Assembly (NCBI RefSeq): GCF_003254395.2
Contig: NC_037639.1
Span: 7,451,501-7,515,500 of the forward strand
Reading direction: 5' to 3'
DNA from: Apis mellifera
Lineage: Eukaryota; Arthropoda; Insecta; Hymenoptera; Apidae
DNA length: 64,000 bases
In this document: piece after piece, positions 50,174 to 63,000 of the stretch
How the letters are laid out: each line of letters starts with the position of its first letter
Numbering within the stretch: position 1 is the stretch's first letter
Notes under the pieces: generated by a model
The model's database searches: none
What the model was told of the DNA's origin: nothing
The model's input: only the letters and a program-made list of their open reading frames with translations
Translations under genes and position numbers: made by a program

Positions 50174-51565
50174 AATAATACGGTCGGTGATCCGTAAGGG
50201 CGGCACAAGTTTGACGATATTTTCATGACGCACGTCGCTGGACCGCGAACACCGCGGATAGAGTTTGCACGCTGCGCATAGTATATGGCGACGTATCATG
50301 AGTGTAAAATACCGCGTACACGTTGTAGGCAGCGGGTATTCCATGCCCTACCGGTGCATGAAATATAAATAATTAGTATGATATATAAGCCGGCTGCGGC
50401 CGGGTGTGCGCGCCGCGATATATCGACGTGACCCACGGCTTTATTTCGAGACTGGCCACATTTTATCCGCTAAATTAGCTTTTCCTCTCGCGATTTATGT
50501 CACTCGGCTCGAGAAAATTGCCGCCAAAATAGATAACTTCCCCTGTGAATTACCGGTGAAAAATCTGAAGAACATGGCGCCGGCCATCTCTATCCTCTAT
50601 TCACGCGAATAGAAAGCTCTCTCCCTTCGCTTTTGATTTCGCTCATTGGCTGCACGTGTTCTTTAATCCCTTTGAATATTTTAATATTGTGGAAGTTTTA
50701 AAATTGATTCCCTTTTTCCTTTTTTCCTTTTCACTGTCTGTTTTGAATCGGTTGATCGGAGGATCGTTGGACAACAATTTTTGGGAGAGAATGAATGGGG
50801 CAAAGGAAACAATTTGTTCCGTTGCGTCGTATTTCTAAGCGAGATCCTTGATGGATATGCAAATATTTTCGAGGCAATTGTTCGATTTCAAGGATTTATT
50901 CGATTGTATTCTATCGTGTCGTAGTTTTTCTCTTCGTAAAATGTTCGTCATTGTAGTAGCGACGATTGCAGACAATTCGCAGCAAGGAAAAACAAAAGGG
51001 AGGGGTAAATTGGTCGCGTGAGAAAAAATCAAGATGCGTGAGCCGGTCCATTCAAAGTAGACACGAGGGAAAGTGGTATCACGTTTCGGTTTCACACACG
51101 AGCTCTTAAAAGCACACTCGGTGGCTGGCTTTTTCCTTTGCAATAATTCACAAACGATTCTCTCTCTTTCTCTCTCTCTTTCTCTTTGCCCTTTCGTTCC
51201 GTTGATACGGTTAACTTTACAAAGAAAAGCCCAATTTACATTTTTTTCTTTAACCGTCTTCCATCCATTGCTCAAGGATAAAAACTAATTACCCACCCCC
51301 CTTCTCTCATCTTTCCTCGAGTCTTTCTTTCAAACGATAAATGTTGCACGTTCTAACATTATTCCAGTATTTCTTATTTCTCATCATTAACATCAAAAAA
51401 AAAAAAAAAAAAGTTATTGGCAAGGATTAACTAAACAAAAGAAGAAAAAAAAATCCTAAGTCAAATATCATACCGAACGATTGCCAAGCGTACATCGCTT
51501 AATTCGTAACAAAACAAACGGTATCGATTCCCTATAAATTCCATCTCCCGGCAAAGGGAGAGATG

Positions 51566-51594
51566 GTACACATACACACATACGCGCACACACA
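51566..51594. repeat. (AC)n alternating tract with CGCGC core
   Basis: 29 bases of strict purine-pyrimidine alternation (CA units, TACGCGCACA in the middle). A Z-DNA candidate. Confidence 0.85.
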
Positions 51595-54500
51595 GGATTC
51601 GATAAAAATAACGGACGCAATTGTGTCGGAAATGAAATGGAAGGGAACAATTAAATCACATTGTTCCTTTCAGCGGCGTATATATCGGCGGAAGCATAGC
51701 GTAAAAAGTGGATGGGGAAGGGAGACACAGGGGTCTGGTCAGTTTTTACGATACAAGTGGAAAAAAAAAAGGAGGAAAGGAAAAAAAAAGAAGGATAACG
51801 ACGAGGACAGCGCGCCGCTGACTGCCACACATTGGCAGTCTCTCCCTCCTTCCTTCTTCCTTCGTTCGAAAAACCACCCTCCTCGACCTCCTCCCCTCCC
51901 CTCCCGTTTCACAGCCACCGACGCCGCCGCCGCCAGCGAGAGTCCCTCATGCTTTCGCTAACTCTCGGTCCCTTCAACTCGCCTCATAGAGCCACATTCT
52001 CGAGCGATCCATTTCCAGATTAAACACGCGTAAAACTCCACTCTCCGCTGCGGTACACACAAGAACCTTCTGTCCCGCTCTGTCGCGTGCCTCACCTCTC
52101 CGTTACACACCCCCTCCTCGCCCCGCTCTGGGAATACGCGAAGGTCTTATCTATCCCGTTTTGCGCATGAGTGCCACCATAGGGGGAGGAGGGGGTGGGA
52201 GGATTGGAGACGAGGAAAAAAGAGGCACGAGGTTCAAAAACTCGTTCCAGGCAAATCTGTGTAGGAGGGAGGGGAGGTTGGAGGTCTTTTTCCTTTCCTT
52301 TCCTTCCTTCGAGTTGCCCTTTTCGGACACGCGACGAAAGGCATTCCTTTTTTTCGAAGGAGGGAGGAATGGCCGCGCGTTTCATAATAAATCAAGTATC
52401 GTCGTGAGTGGGGGATGAAAAAGGGGAGGCTCTTTGTTTCGGACGGTGATGTACTGGCTCCCTCAAACTTCCTCGACTTAATGAGGATAGGAGAGAGAGA
52501 GGGGGAGATGAAGCTCGAGGGGGAAAAAAAGCGATGTCGAAGAGGACACGGAGTTGGATTTTTCCTCTTCTCTCCGTGAGCGAGATTTGATTGGAGGACG
52601 ATGGATGTTTTTGAAGGAGGAGATATTCCTTTCTTCGAGGAATTTTGAGGAGGGGTGGGAATGTTTAATTCGAGGGGGGAAGATTCTTTCGCGAGCGGAG
52701 ATAAGCTAAATCCTTCCCATCCTCGTGATTCTTCCAACGGTTAGTCAGACTTAGAATTAAATAATTCTATCGTTGCCGATATATTACACGTTTTTGGACA
52801 AAATTAGACTATTAAAATTCACTAACTTATATCGAATTTTAAAAATAGAAGATGTTTTTAAAATATTGTTATATTCGCACAAGCTTCTGACAAGCTTCTT
52901 TAAAATACATTTTCATTTTTTCACTTATATATGATTATAAACTCGTATAACTCGTGTCGTCGCAACTTGGATCGAAATTGGAAAAATTATTAAACGCGGA
53001 ATTAAATTGAGAAACGTTAGAGGAATCAATTTCGCGTCTCTATACTCTTAAACAACGTTCCATTATGGACGAAGCGCAATGATCGAAGCAAGAATCGAAC
53101 AGTGTGTACACGTTCCCACGGGGTAAGTGGAGTTAGGGACTTCGAAATCGGCCGGTGTGGTGGTGATGGTGGTCCGGCGCTACGCTGGGAACTGGGAAGG
53201 GTGTTGTCGATTATCGAAGTCGAAGCCTTCCAGGTAATTGCATAGTTCGTTTTCTTGTCCCTAGCCGTGTTATTGGGAACACTTAAGCCGATAAGACGAG
53301 TTTACGAGAGTATCCACGCGTTGATTTTCGCAAATTATAATAAATATCAAATCGATCATTCTGTTCGATCAAGATTAAAAGCGACCGTGAACTTGTGCGT
53401 GCCATTTCCTCGATTTCGTTTCGATAGATATCGTATTGGGACAGGATAGAAGAGGGGGGAGGAGGCAAAGAGAAAGAGAAGAAAGAGAGATGTCTGCGAG
53501 GAGGAGTGGAACGGGGAAAGGACATTGTTATTCTGGCCGCTTAAATAATTCATAAGCAATATCACACCGTTGCCGCGGTCACGTCTCGGCTTCCCTCCTG
53601 ATTGGCTCGAATTTACGAGCCATTGTCGCCTGATTGGCCGCGCTTGTGCGACGGATGGTGGTTTCGTAAAGAAAAGCACTTTATCGCCTGAAAGCATTGA
53701 CGTGCCAGCCGAGCACCGGTCCATGCATGAAAAGGAGCGAGAAAAGGAGGAAGGAAGGAGAAGAGGAGGGGAGGCGAGAAAAAGAGGGAACGAAACGCTT
53801 GCGGTAATTTCTCCCTCTTCCCTCCTCCCCACCCCCTCGCTTCTAGCTGTCCTTATTTTTCCTATAAGCACGGGACAACCCGCTTTCACTTCGATTTAAC
53901 TTTGTCAAATTCCTTCGTTCCGCTCGCACAGAACGGCTCCTTCGAGCATCCTACTACGAGGCGCGAACAAAGTGAAGGCAAATTGAGTCTTGTTTCTTCC
54001 TTCGTTTTACCGCTTCCAACGCTCTTTCTTTCCGCGCTTCGAGGCTTGGATGATTCTTTTTTTTCTTCTTTCTTTTCTCCCTTCTTTTCCCACCCCCTCT
54101 CTCCTTTCGAAATTTCTCTCCAACAGTTTAATATCTCTAAACGGTTCTGCACATTTCGTGCGAAAATGTATTCTTTTATGATACACGGTTCGTTCGGTTC
54201 CCCTGATCTTTCGGCTCAATCTCCGCAATTCGTCGAAATTGGACCACACCATCCAAGAATTAAACGTTCACGGCGACGGCAATTCCTTCGAGAAACGTTA
54301 AACGATCCCGTTCCTTCGAGATGCGATCGACTTCGCGTGACAAAGAAAATTCATCCGCCACGCTTTCCACCATAATTGATCTTGAAATCACTCCGCCACC
54401 GAAATTCATTCGCGAAACTCGCCCTCAACTATTCGACAAGTTGGCGATTCGTATGGCAGCCTCTTCTCCCTTCGCGGGAGAAGGAAGGACGGGAAGGGAA

Positions 54501-54621
54501 GGGAAGGGCCCCGCGAGCTGTTGAAGAGATATTATGCCCGACACACTCTCTCCCGCAACCAGCAATTTCAGTTCGGTCTGCTGGACCTCGTTGTCCGTGA
54601 CACTTTGACGCAACTACGGAC

Positions 54622-54678
54622 AGAGAGAGAGAGAGAGAGAGGAAGAGAGGAAGGAGAGAAGAGAAAGAGAGAGAGAGA
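54622..54678. repeat. (GA)n within a 57-nt homopurine tract
   Basis: (AG)n from 54622 to 54640, then GGAAGAGAGGAAGG-type sequence and a second GA run to 54678. No pyrimidine within the tract. Confidence 0.92.
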
Positions 54679-54805
54679 CAGCAGGGTGTCCAGGGTGCGC
54701 TTGTGCAAGGCAGTTATGAGTTGCTTAATTGTTTTGTCACTGTTCGTCCCTCCTCATCGTTCCTCCGCTTCGTTCATCCTTCGTACTCTCGTCTTCCTTG
54801 TCATC

Positions 54806-54829
54806 GTGTCGAGTTGTGTCGAGTTGTGT
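54806..54829. repeat. 11-bp tandem duplication
   Basis: GTGTCGAGTTGTGTCGAGTT: the 11-base unit GTGTCGAGTTG-type occurs twice. Confidence 0.8.
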
Positions 54830-54857
54830 GCGTCCGGTCCTCGAGCGGAGAAACCAC

Positions 54858-54862
<5 letters not shown>

Positions 54863-54890
<28 letters not shown>
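54863..54890. repeat. (CT)n microsatellite
   Basis: Ten perfect CT units at 54871-54890 after CCCTCTCC. It is the reverse complement of the (GA)n tract about 230 bp upstream. Confidence 0.92.
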
Positions 54891-54931
54891 GCTCCATCTC
54901 TATTGTTGCCCCCGTGTTACGTTGCTGGCAA

Positions 54932-54950
54932 CCCCCGTCCCCTCCCTCCC
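54932..54950 (-). other. C-run G-quadruplex/i-motif site
   Basis: C5, GT, C4, T, C3, T, C3 on the + strand. The minus strand fits a canonical G-quadruplex. Confidence 0.7.
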
Positions 54951-55162
54951 TCCTCCTCCCCTCGTAGAGTTCCACGAATGCTCGGGATCGTTTCCGGAAT
55001 AGTACTGGCTTACCCCTTGACAAGTTATCTGTGGGATTCTAACGTTAGGAAAATCGATACCGGGACACCATTGTTTGCCTACGGAGATTCGCCGGATGGA
55101 CCGCAAGGAATAACTGTTGCTTAAGTTATTCACACGCCGAGGGAAATTCAATTCGATGCTCT

Positions 55163-55186
55163 GTCCGTCCGTCCGTCCGTCCGTCC
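55163..55186. repeat. (GTCC)6 microsatellite
   Basis: Six perfect GTCC units in succession. Confidence 0.92.
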
Positions 55187-56960
55187 CTGTCTCGTCAACG
55201 GCGGCTTTTTCTTTTTCTTTTTTTTTTCCTCGCGGCTTTTCCTCGCGGCCGATGCATATTTATGAACCATCCCCGAACACGAGTCGAGAGCCGGACTTCG
55301 ATCGAGTAACGGACTTCGCAATAAAACGCTTTTCCCAAGGAGCGAAGGAGCAAAGGTGGGGGAGGGAGGTGTGAAGGGGAAGAGGAATGGAGGAGAAGGA
55401 GAAGTAAATTGGATTCAACAAATTTTTATTTTTTTTGTTTTTGATTTTCAAGTCTCGAGTCATTCTCGAAGATTTTATTTTGAGAATTTATGACGGAGAA
55501 CGTTTTATGTCGAGTTGGAAAGTTACTCATTGAGTGACGAAATCATTTCCTGAAATCTAGTCTTTTTTCTATTCTCGGTTTTATGCGTGCCACCTACGAA
55601 AGTTTGTTCCGAGAGTATAGAGTAAAGGCAGGAAGTTGTTTTAAATGGAACGGAGGGATTGCTTTCCACCCTGATATTTTTAAACGTTGGCGGATAACTA
55701 AATTATTAAAGTAAACGTTAATAGGGGAGGTTATAAGAGATTTAGGATATTAAACGTTTAAAGGTTAAACGTTTCAGTTTTCTACGCTATATATATTTGA
55801 AAACTTTTTAAATAAATACACGTGTATTCTGATGGGTTAAAATTCTTATCGAGCAAATTGGTGGAATCACGTACTTTTTAGGAAATTAAGGCGCATCTAA
55901 CTTGATTTACGATCCATCTGATAAATTTCAGAAGCCCTTGAATTTCGTAATATCGTTACAAGAATAAGATCGAAGAAAGACTATAAGAAAATTGTTCGCC
56001 TCGTTCTAAATTATTACCTTACGGTAGACGATATCCAAGTTATTTCAACTACTATCGATACCAAATACTATTTTAGTCAACGAGAAAAAAAGGGTGGAAA
56101 GTTTAAGAGTAAAATTTACGTAATCTCAATTCTTTTTCCTTAAATCGTTTATAAATAAAAAAAAAATCCTTTCTAAAATTCCTGCTAAAATTCAAAATTC
56201 TCAGGACGAACTTTACGTAAAGCTTCATCCATATCTATCTATCAATTATTTATCGATATTTCCTTTATCGATCTCCTCGATCAGTAGCTTCTTCCTAGGA
56301 CAGCAGGGTCGAAACTCGAATCGAAAATAAAGAACGAGGCGAGCGAGGAGAGACGAACAAAGGAGGAGGAATATTAGAAGTTTCATTAACTCGGGTGGAG
56401 GGCCGGCATAAAAAGCCACGAGAGAAAGAAGAATCTTGGGAATTCGAGATTTCGAAATCCCGTAAGCGGAAGCCAACTTTATAAATGCCACCGCTTCGAA
56501 ATCGAGGGCTTTTCATTGCCCTTCCTCTTAAGAACGATCGCTTTATTCGTCTCCAGAAGGGAGCCAGGGGGAGGAGGGATCGATCGTTACTCGAAACGAT
56601 GACTTTTAATCAAACTTTAATCCAGAAACGTGTAGCCCGGCAGCCACGATCTCCTTCGCCACGATCGATCGTTCGCGTCGTCGATTCTCTCGTCGCGAAA
56701 ATATATATATCTCGATGAATCGAGGAAAAGGGGTAGGGGTTAATCATCGAAACGTCGCGATCGAATAATATGGCGAGATGTTTTGCTTACCTTTCCGCCC
56801 CGTCGAATGGAAAATCGGCGCGTCAACGCGGCTAACGTTTCGGGACTCGATTGAAATTCCAGTTCTCCGCGGCCCTACGAAAGGGATACCGAGCGAGATA
56901 AAAATGTGGAACGACTCGCGTCTCGAGTTGTGTATCTGCTCGTGAAAATTCAAGTGATTT

Positions 56961-56982
56961 CGGCTTTTAAATTTAAAAGCCG
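56961..56982. repeat. 22-bp perfect palindrome
   Basis: CGGCTTTTAAA followed directly by its reverse complement TTTAAAAGCCG, with no spacer. The symmetry breaks at the next flanking base. Confidence 0.9.
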
Positions 56983-58310
56983 GTTGTTTCGGAGGGGAAG
57001 GGGGGATTTTCGATGCCGGGCTCCGTTGAATTTTTCAGGCCGCTTGTGATTTATTTTGACGTTGGCGATCGAGGAATAGATTACGCGGAAGGGGAAATTG
57101 GCAATTTGCTGCGGCGGACGACGAACGTTTCGAAAATTATTATCGTCGGGAGCATAATTCTTTCAAATTGTAATTTATTTTATTACGTATAATATTTTAT
57201 TATCTTGCCACTCCTATTGTCCTTATATAATATATATATATGTATATTTTTTACTTTGTTGTTGAAATCCTGCGAAATTCAATTTCGAAAATGTAATCAT
57301 TATCATCCCCCTGTGTTCGAAAATTTAATCATTTTTCGTTAACGGTAATTTAATTTATTGCGCGGATCTTCTTTATTCTACAAAAATTGTTCTTAATTTT
57401 ACAACGTATTTTTCTAAAAAATGTAATTTTTATCTCTCCAAAATCTCCAAAATTTTGTTATCCAATAATCTGTTTCCATTACGCGTTAATTTTATCCCAC
57501 TTTCCGTATAAAAATTCAATTTTTTTTAATTGTTATAATTACTCCTCGTATTATGTGACCTCGAAATTTTTCTTCTAAATTGTAATTTAGATTTCTCGCT
57601 GGATGACTTCTCATCGTATTTCATCCCTTTTTCTCGTGTGTTACAGCCATCATTTTTCTCGAAAAGTATTTGTTTATATGCCACAGATTAATTCGAACAG
57701 CGTTAATCGTTTGTCAATCAACAGATCCTATCCCTTTCCATTTCTCAGATTTCTGTTTGAAAAATTCTTCTGTTCTTTTACGAATACGTTCGAATTATAA
57801 CACACTCGAATCCAAGCCTCGATAATTTTTGTCCACGACCAGCCACGACCCATTATTTCCCTCATTCTTCACCCTTTTCATTGCGCGCGCAAATAAATCT
57901 GTGTTGTTTCTCCTGTCGCACTTGTTTCAATTTAATTCGTCCAGTTTGTAAATTCATCGGTTGCCTTCCTACGTTGCCGCAAGAGGAATAATCACAAAAA
58001 AAAAAAAAAAATGAAATGCACGTCACTGTACATACTTTTCAAAGAGATGAATGGTGGTCGTGCGTCCGCGCATAACATGATTATATCGCGCTCCATTCCA
58101 AAAATTTTTTTCCCCCTCCATTCTTATCAAACATGGAACGACATAATGAAAACGGTGTACAGAATACAATTATCGTGTATCATCGCGCGAATTCACATTT
58201 TCGAACTGCATACATACATACATTCAGTAGATAAAATTATTAAATCGTCCAAATATCAAACGGAACGCATAATTATTTCGAGCAAAATTTCTATCGAAGG
58301 GAACTGACAT

Positions 58311-58353
58311 AAAAAAAAAGAAAAAAAAAAGGGAAGAAAGGAAGAAAAAAAGA
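58311..58353. repeat. 43-nt homopurine tract
   Basis: Uninterrupted A/G, mostly A runs with GGGAAGAAAGG in the middle. Confidence 0.9.
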
Positions 58354-59639
58354 TCATTCCATGAATCGTATTCAATTAGTAAAAATATTTGACACCCCGT
58401 TTAAAATACTAAAATACCGTTGGAATTTTACACATGTTGGATATTTCACGGCGAAGAGGTAGGTAATTTAATATAACGCTGTAATAATTCACTGCTGATT
58501 ATTCGTTTTACAACTTTCAACCGGGATAATGTACACCCATACGTTCGCTCCAGACAGAGTGTTTACCGGTTTTTGTCGTATTTATAAATATTGTTGGAGA
58601 GAAATTGTTGAAAAAGGGGAGCGTATATCTGCGCACACGGTTGAAATTTATTAAATCGACTCGCATTTCTCATCCCATGTCAGGAATACGAATTTCTTTA
58701 TTTCGCGCGATCAATCAATGAAATCGCAGATTCGTGCCTAAATCTGGATCTATCTATTTTATTCGGACGCGCACGTATTTCGTTTCGATTCCTCGTGACG
58801 AGGCAAGGGGTAAAAAGATACAAAGCACTCGCGTTAAGTGTTAAAATAATTCGTGGGAAAATTTATTGAATTTATCATCGAACTATTATCCTAATAAAAT
58901 TGTTTCTACAATAATATATTCGTTGTATTAATAATTTTTCGTATCAACAAATTTTGTAATTTATTTTTATGACATGAATGAAGCACACTGGAAATTCTCC
59001 TATCTTTTTGTCGCCTGGTAATTAAAATATTTTTTTTACAAAGTGATAAATGTGTGCGTAAAATTTGGTCAGAGTTAAATTTAAAATTAACATTATTCTT
59101 ATCCCGTTATTTCCGATTTTCACGTTCATTTTTCCCCCACAAATCGTCTCTTGTAATCATCCTTAATAATCCCGCGCAAGTCTCAAAATGTCATCCATCC
59201 AGAGATCCAAAGATAAAAATGGTTGAAAGGGGAGCAATGATATTCCAAAGCAGACAATCAACGTCGCTTCCAAGAGGATTACACCGTGCAACATCCTCGA
59301 AATAAGAAACGATGGAAACGCTCCTCCGTAAATCCTCGCGTTTTAATATCTGCTTATTCTAAAAATGGTTAATTAAAATCCACCGTGGCGCGCAAAGCAT
59401 TCCTCCTCCCCCTCCTCTCTCGTAATATCCATCCAAGCTTAATCTCCGTTGAAATATCATTGAACTAATAAACCACGAGTTCTTCCCTTCCTTCGTTTAT
59501 CTTGCCACGAGGCTGCGCATTTACATGACAAAAGGGGTGGAGGGAGGGGGAGTGGAGGCAAATACGTTAAACGAATCGAAAGGAGGCGATTAGCTGCCTC
59601 GATTGCTTTTATTTCTTAATAAAGTCGGATTATATCCAA

Positions 59640-59691
59640 TCCCTTTTTCCTTCCTCTCCCTTCCCTTTTTTTCCCCTCCCTCTCCTTTCTT
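59640..59691. repeat. 52-nt homopyrimidine tract
   Basis: Uninterrupted C/T with CCCTTTT and CCTCTCC units. Confidence 0.9.
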
Positions 59692-59996
59692 ATTTCTCTT
59701 CACTTTCGTCGTCCTTTAATTCTTCACCTCTTGACCGGATACAAGTCAAGCCGTCGTTATACGCCCGTTCGTTTTCTCCGCCCTGTCCTTGGCTGCTCCT
59801 TTCTCCTTTCAAGTAAAAAGAGAGTTCATCGTGTCGGCAGATGCCGGCTGCTAAAACGTTTGCGCGATATTGGCTGGCGCCGAATGCCGGTGACGTTGTC
59901 GAGAAGATTTCTGACAAGCGTTGTTATTAAAAATTCCCTTGCCACCTGTACGCCGGCTGCGAGCGAAAAAATCGAAATAGGGAGTGGAGGATGATG

Positions 59997-59997
59997 A

Positions 59998-60022
<25 letters not shown>
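59997..60022. repeat. (TA)n microsatellite
   Basis: About 13 AT/TA units, preceded by GATGATG. Confidence 0.9.
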
Positions 60023-60029
<7 letters not shown>

Positions 60030-63000
60030 GCGAGCTGTGCGAAACTGTGGAATAAATCGTGTCATCGTTGTATCGCGTTTCGCTTTAAATCTGTGCACAT
60101 AGATACTTTGTTGTCTATTTTTCTTTTTTTTTCGAAAAAAATTGTTTCGCTCCCCCTTCTTTCTCTTTGTTTTTTGCGGCACAGTTTTCCATGCTCTTTT
60201 TTTTAATATTGTTCACCGGTCGGTGATTGTTTCCAGAGAGAAATGAAACGATCGTTCGTATAATTCGGTTAACATTGCCGGGGCACAAGTTATACAAGTA
60301 AATGTACAATGTTTCGTTTTAATGGGAATAACCTAATTATACTTTAATCCGCTTTGACAAAGGCGGACGTTTGAAAACCATGAATATAAATAGCCAGATG
60401 AACCGGTAATCGCGGTTAATTCCCGATTAATCTTTCCTGCCAATTTCATAAATTATATCGCCGCTCGAAATTGGCCGCAGTGTCAACATGCATACGCATT
60501 GGCGGGCCACGTAGCGGAAATAATTCTGAAGAGGAAAATTGGGTCACGGACACGGACTCCGTGCAATTAACATTTTCAGAATTATTATTCACAGATTAAT
60601 TTTGCAGCGAGAGAAGGAATCATCAAATTGAAAAAAAAAAAGAAAAAGAAAAAAAACAATTACGAATCAAGGGCGCGTGAGTTTTTAAATCGAATTTAGT
60701 CGCGGATTTTGCTGAAATTTCAGGGAGAGAGGGAGAGAGAGAGAAAGGAAAAAAAGTTGGTTCTTGAAGGCAGCGAACGCGCGGGCTAAATTTTATCATT
60801 CTACCATTTTTCTATCCTCCGCGCGACGAATCTACCCCAACTGAAAAATAAAAAAAAAAGAAAAAAAATAGAAAAAACGAAGCTAGGAGCATATCCGGCA
60901 TGGCACTTTATCCCGCAACGCGGCCGAACCTCCTCCGAGTTCCAACGAAATTGTAGCCCGCGCTGCTAAATGATAAAACCGGATTACGTGACGCTTTTCC
61001 ACCCCCTCCCTCCTCCTCTTTTTTTTCTCGTTACCGGTGAGCCTTTCAATCGGGAGAAATTACTGGGAACCTCTTGTCAGCCGCGAAGCTTAACGACAGC
61101 CGAAGGAGAACGAAAAATTCGTTCGCAGATTTACGCGACAGTTGGTGATGCATTTTTTGGGAATTTTTTTCAGGGGATCGGATGATGATAACAGCGCGTG
61201 AATTAATGATAGCGATATCCAATCATAATAAACTATTTATATTCGAAATTGAATAAAACAGATCCAAAATTAAAAAAGGAAAATTTATCTTAAACAAGCC
61301 AATCAATAATCTGCTGCTAATTATCTTATTTCGATCTCATCCTATCACGATATTCTTTATATAAAAAAATAAATCGGTTAACGATTCTTTGATGGAAAAG
61401 AAAGAGAAGGGAATAAGTACGTGGCGGCACGTTTTCCGCGGACACGATCGTTGGAAAAATAATAATGCGGCATGGGATCGAAACGGTCAGACTCCATTTT
61501 TATCGTCTATACATTTCCCTCTGATGAGGAGGAGGCCAATGGTGTGGAAAACGAACGACTCCCCAACAGCGCAGCTGGCGCGAATATTAAAGGCAATCGG
61601 TCAGCTCGCATAATAACTGACCGAGCCTATCTGCCCGGAGATATAATAAATATTCGCGTTCTCCGCGAGTTACGATAATTTACGATGCTCATTCGTGGTC
61701 CGCGAACGTAACAAATTGTATCTTGACGGACGAAATGAAACTCGCGCCTGGTAATATAGTTCTCACGTGGCACACGCGGCTTTTTAACGCTTTTTTCCAA
61801 CGGCTCGAGATATCGTTGCCTTTAATCGATGGGCAGGGAGGGAGTTATTAGAGGGCTGTTCAACCGGATTCGAAATAACCTAGCCGATTCGAAAGCTGTA
61901 GCTGCAACTTTACCCTTGTTTCCTCGCGTTTGCCCCGAATGATCGAGAAATGCAACGCAGTAAAGTATGTCGGTGTATTTTAAATGTCGATGATAATTCA
62001 TTATTTGCTTCTTAAACGGGGGATCGAGGTTTATTCAACGTGTACATATTTTTATGAATATTTATTCGCGATATTAATTTCAACCTGTGTCGTACGTAAA
62101 GTTATCGTTACACATGTGGGGGATTAAATAACCGTCAGAGGTCAGGCAATTAAAAATGTTTAAATATTTAAACTTGCGGAAATTTAAAGTTCAAATATTT
62201 AATTTTAAAATGGATTTAAATTTCCTTTTTCGCCGTGGACGATGATAATTCGTCGCGATCTCTCGATGCAAGGAAATAAAAATTCTCCATCATATTCCCA
62301 ACTCTCGATCATGCAACAACATTATTCGACAAATAACGAAACAAATTGCACAGTATTTCATCCTCGACACGAATCACGAACCCCCTCTTCGTCCGTTCTC
62401 AAATCTAATCACGCAATTAAAAATAAAATAAGAGGAAAATAAGAGACAATTTTCCCGCAGATTGAGGATAAGAAATGTTATTTTTCAATCTTTTCGTAGA
62501 CTTCTTTGTCGGGAACAGGGAAACTTTCTCATCCCTTTTTTTGCCTCATCTGATCGTAATCTACTCGAGCAAATAACTTACATTACATTAGTTTCTCTAT
62601 ATCCCGGTGACATCCCGAACTACCGAGGAATGACAGTCGGGACGGCCATTACGTCCAGTTTCGAGGATAGCCTGGGAAACTTTATGGCAAGAGCATCGAA
62701 CTTGCCCATACTTTTCACCCAGCCAGGGGATGAGTTCCCTCGTATTTTCGAGCGGGGCGAGCTGTTATAATCATTACAAACAACCGGAAGAATCTTGGTA
62801 TGTTCGCAAACACTTCAATCGCTCGTTCCACGCCACTTTCCACGGGAACAATATCACCGAAGGGAGAAACTCGTCAAATCTTTTACTGCCTTCCGAGATA
62901 CCCGAGAAGTTGGCTACCGCTTTCCCAGTTTTTCGGCGATTCTTTCCACTGGAAATTCAACCGTTAAATCCAAAACGCAATGGCCGATAGCCTTGTTGTT

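Larger units (their letters stand above)
47658..54621. other. Intronic stretch, no gene recognised
   Basis: AT-rich at 47990-48060, 48780-48980 and 49570-50090. (AAT)n lies at 49753-49772; a G-quadruplex motif at 50157-50173; (CT)n near 51162-51184; A18 near 51396; purine-rich DNA at 51760-51795; G/A-rich DNA at 52180-52700; pyrimidine-rich DNA at 54054-54117. A 10-bp tandem (AAACCGATAT) occurs at 48746-48765. Open frames of 130-180 codons here lack domain signatures. Confidence 0.6.
54891..59996. other. Intronic stretch, no gene recognised
   Basis: (GTCC)6 lies at 55163-55186; AT-rich DNA at 55670-56240 and 57160-57620; a 22-bp perfect palindrome at 56961-56982; a 43-nt purine tract at 58311-58353; AT-rich DNA at 58850-59100; and a 52-nt pyrimidine tract at 59640-59691. 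No open frame has a recognisable domain. Confidence 0.6.

Noticed and set aside
53356..54375. Overlapping frames of 150-177 codons on both strands
   Set aside because: They follow purine/pyrimidine-rich DNA, giving low-complexity translations on either strand; no family resemblance.
62462..62770. 102-codon + strand open frame
   Set aside because: No recognisable domain and no similarity to the missing Rbp6 linker/RRM2 sequence.
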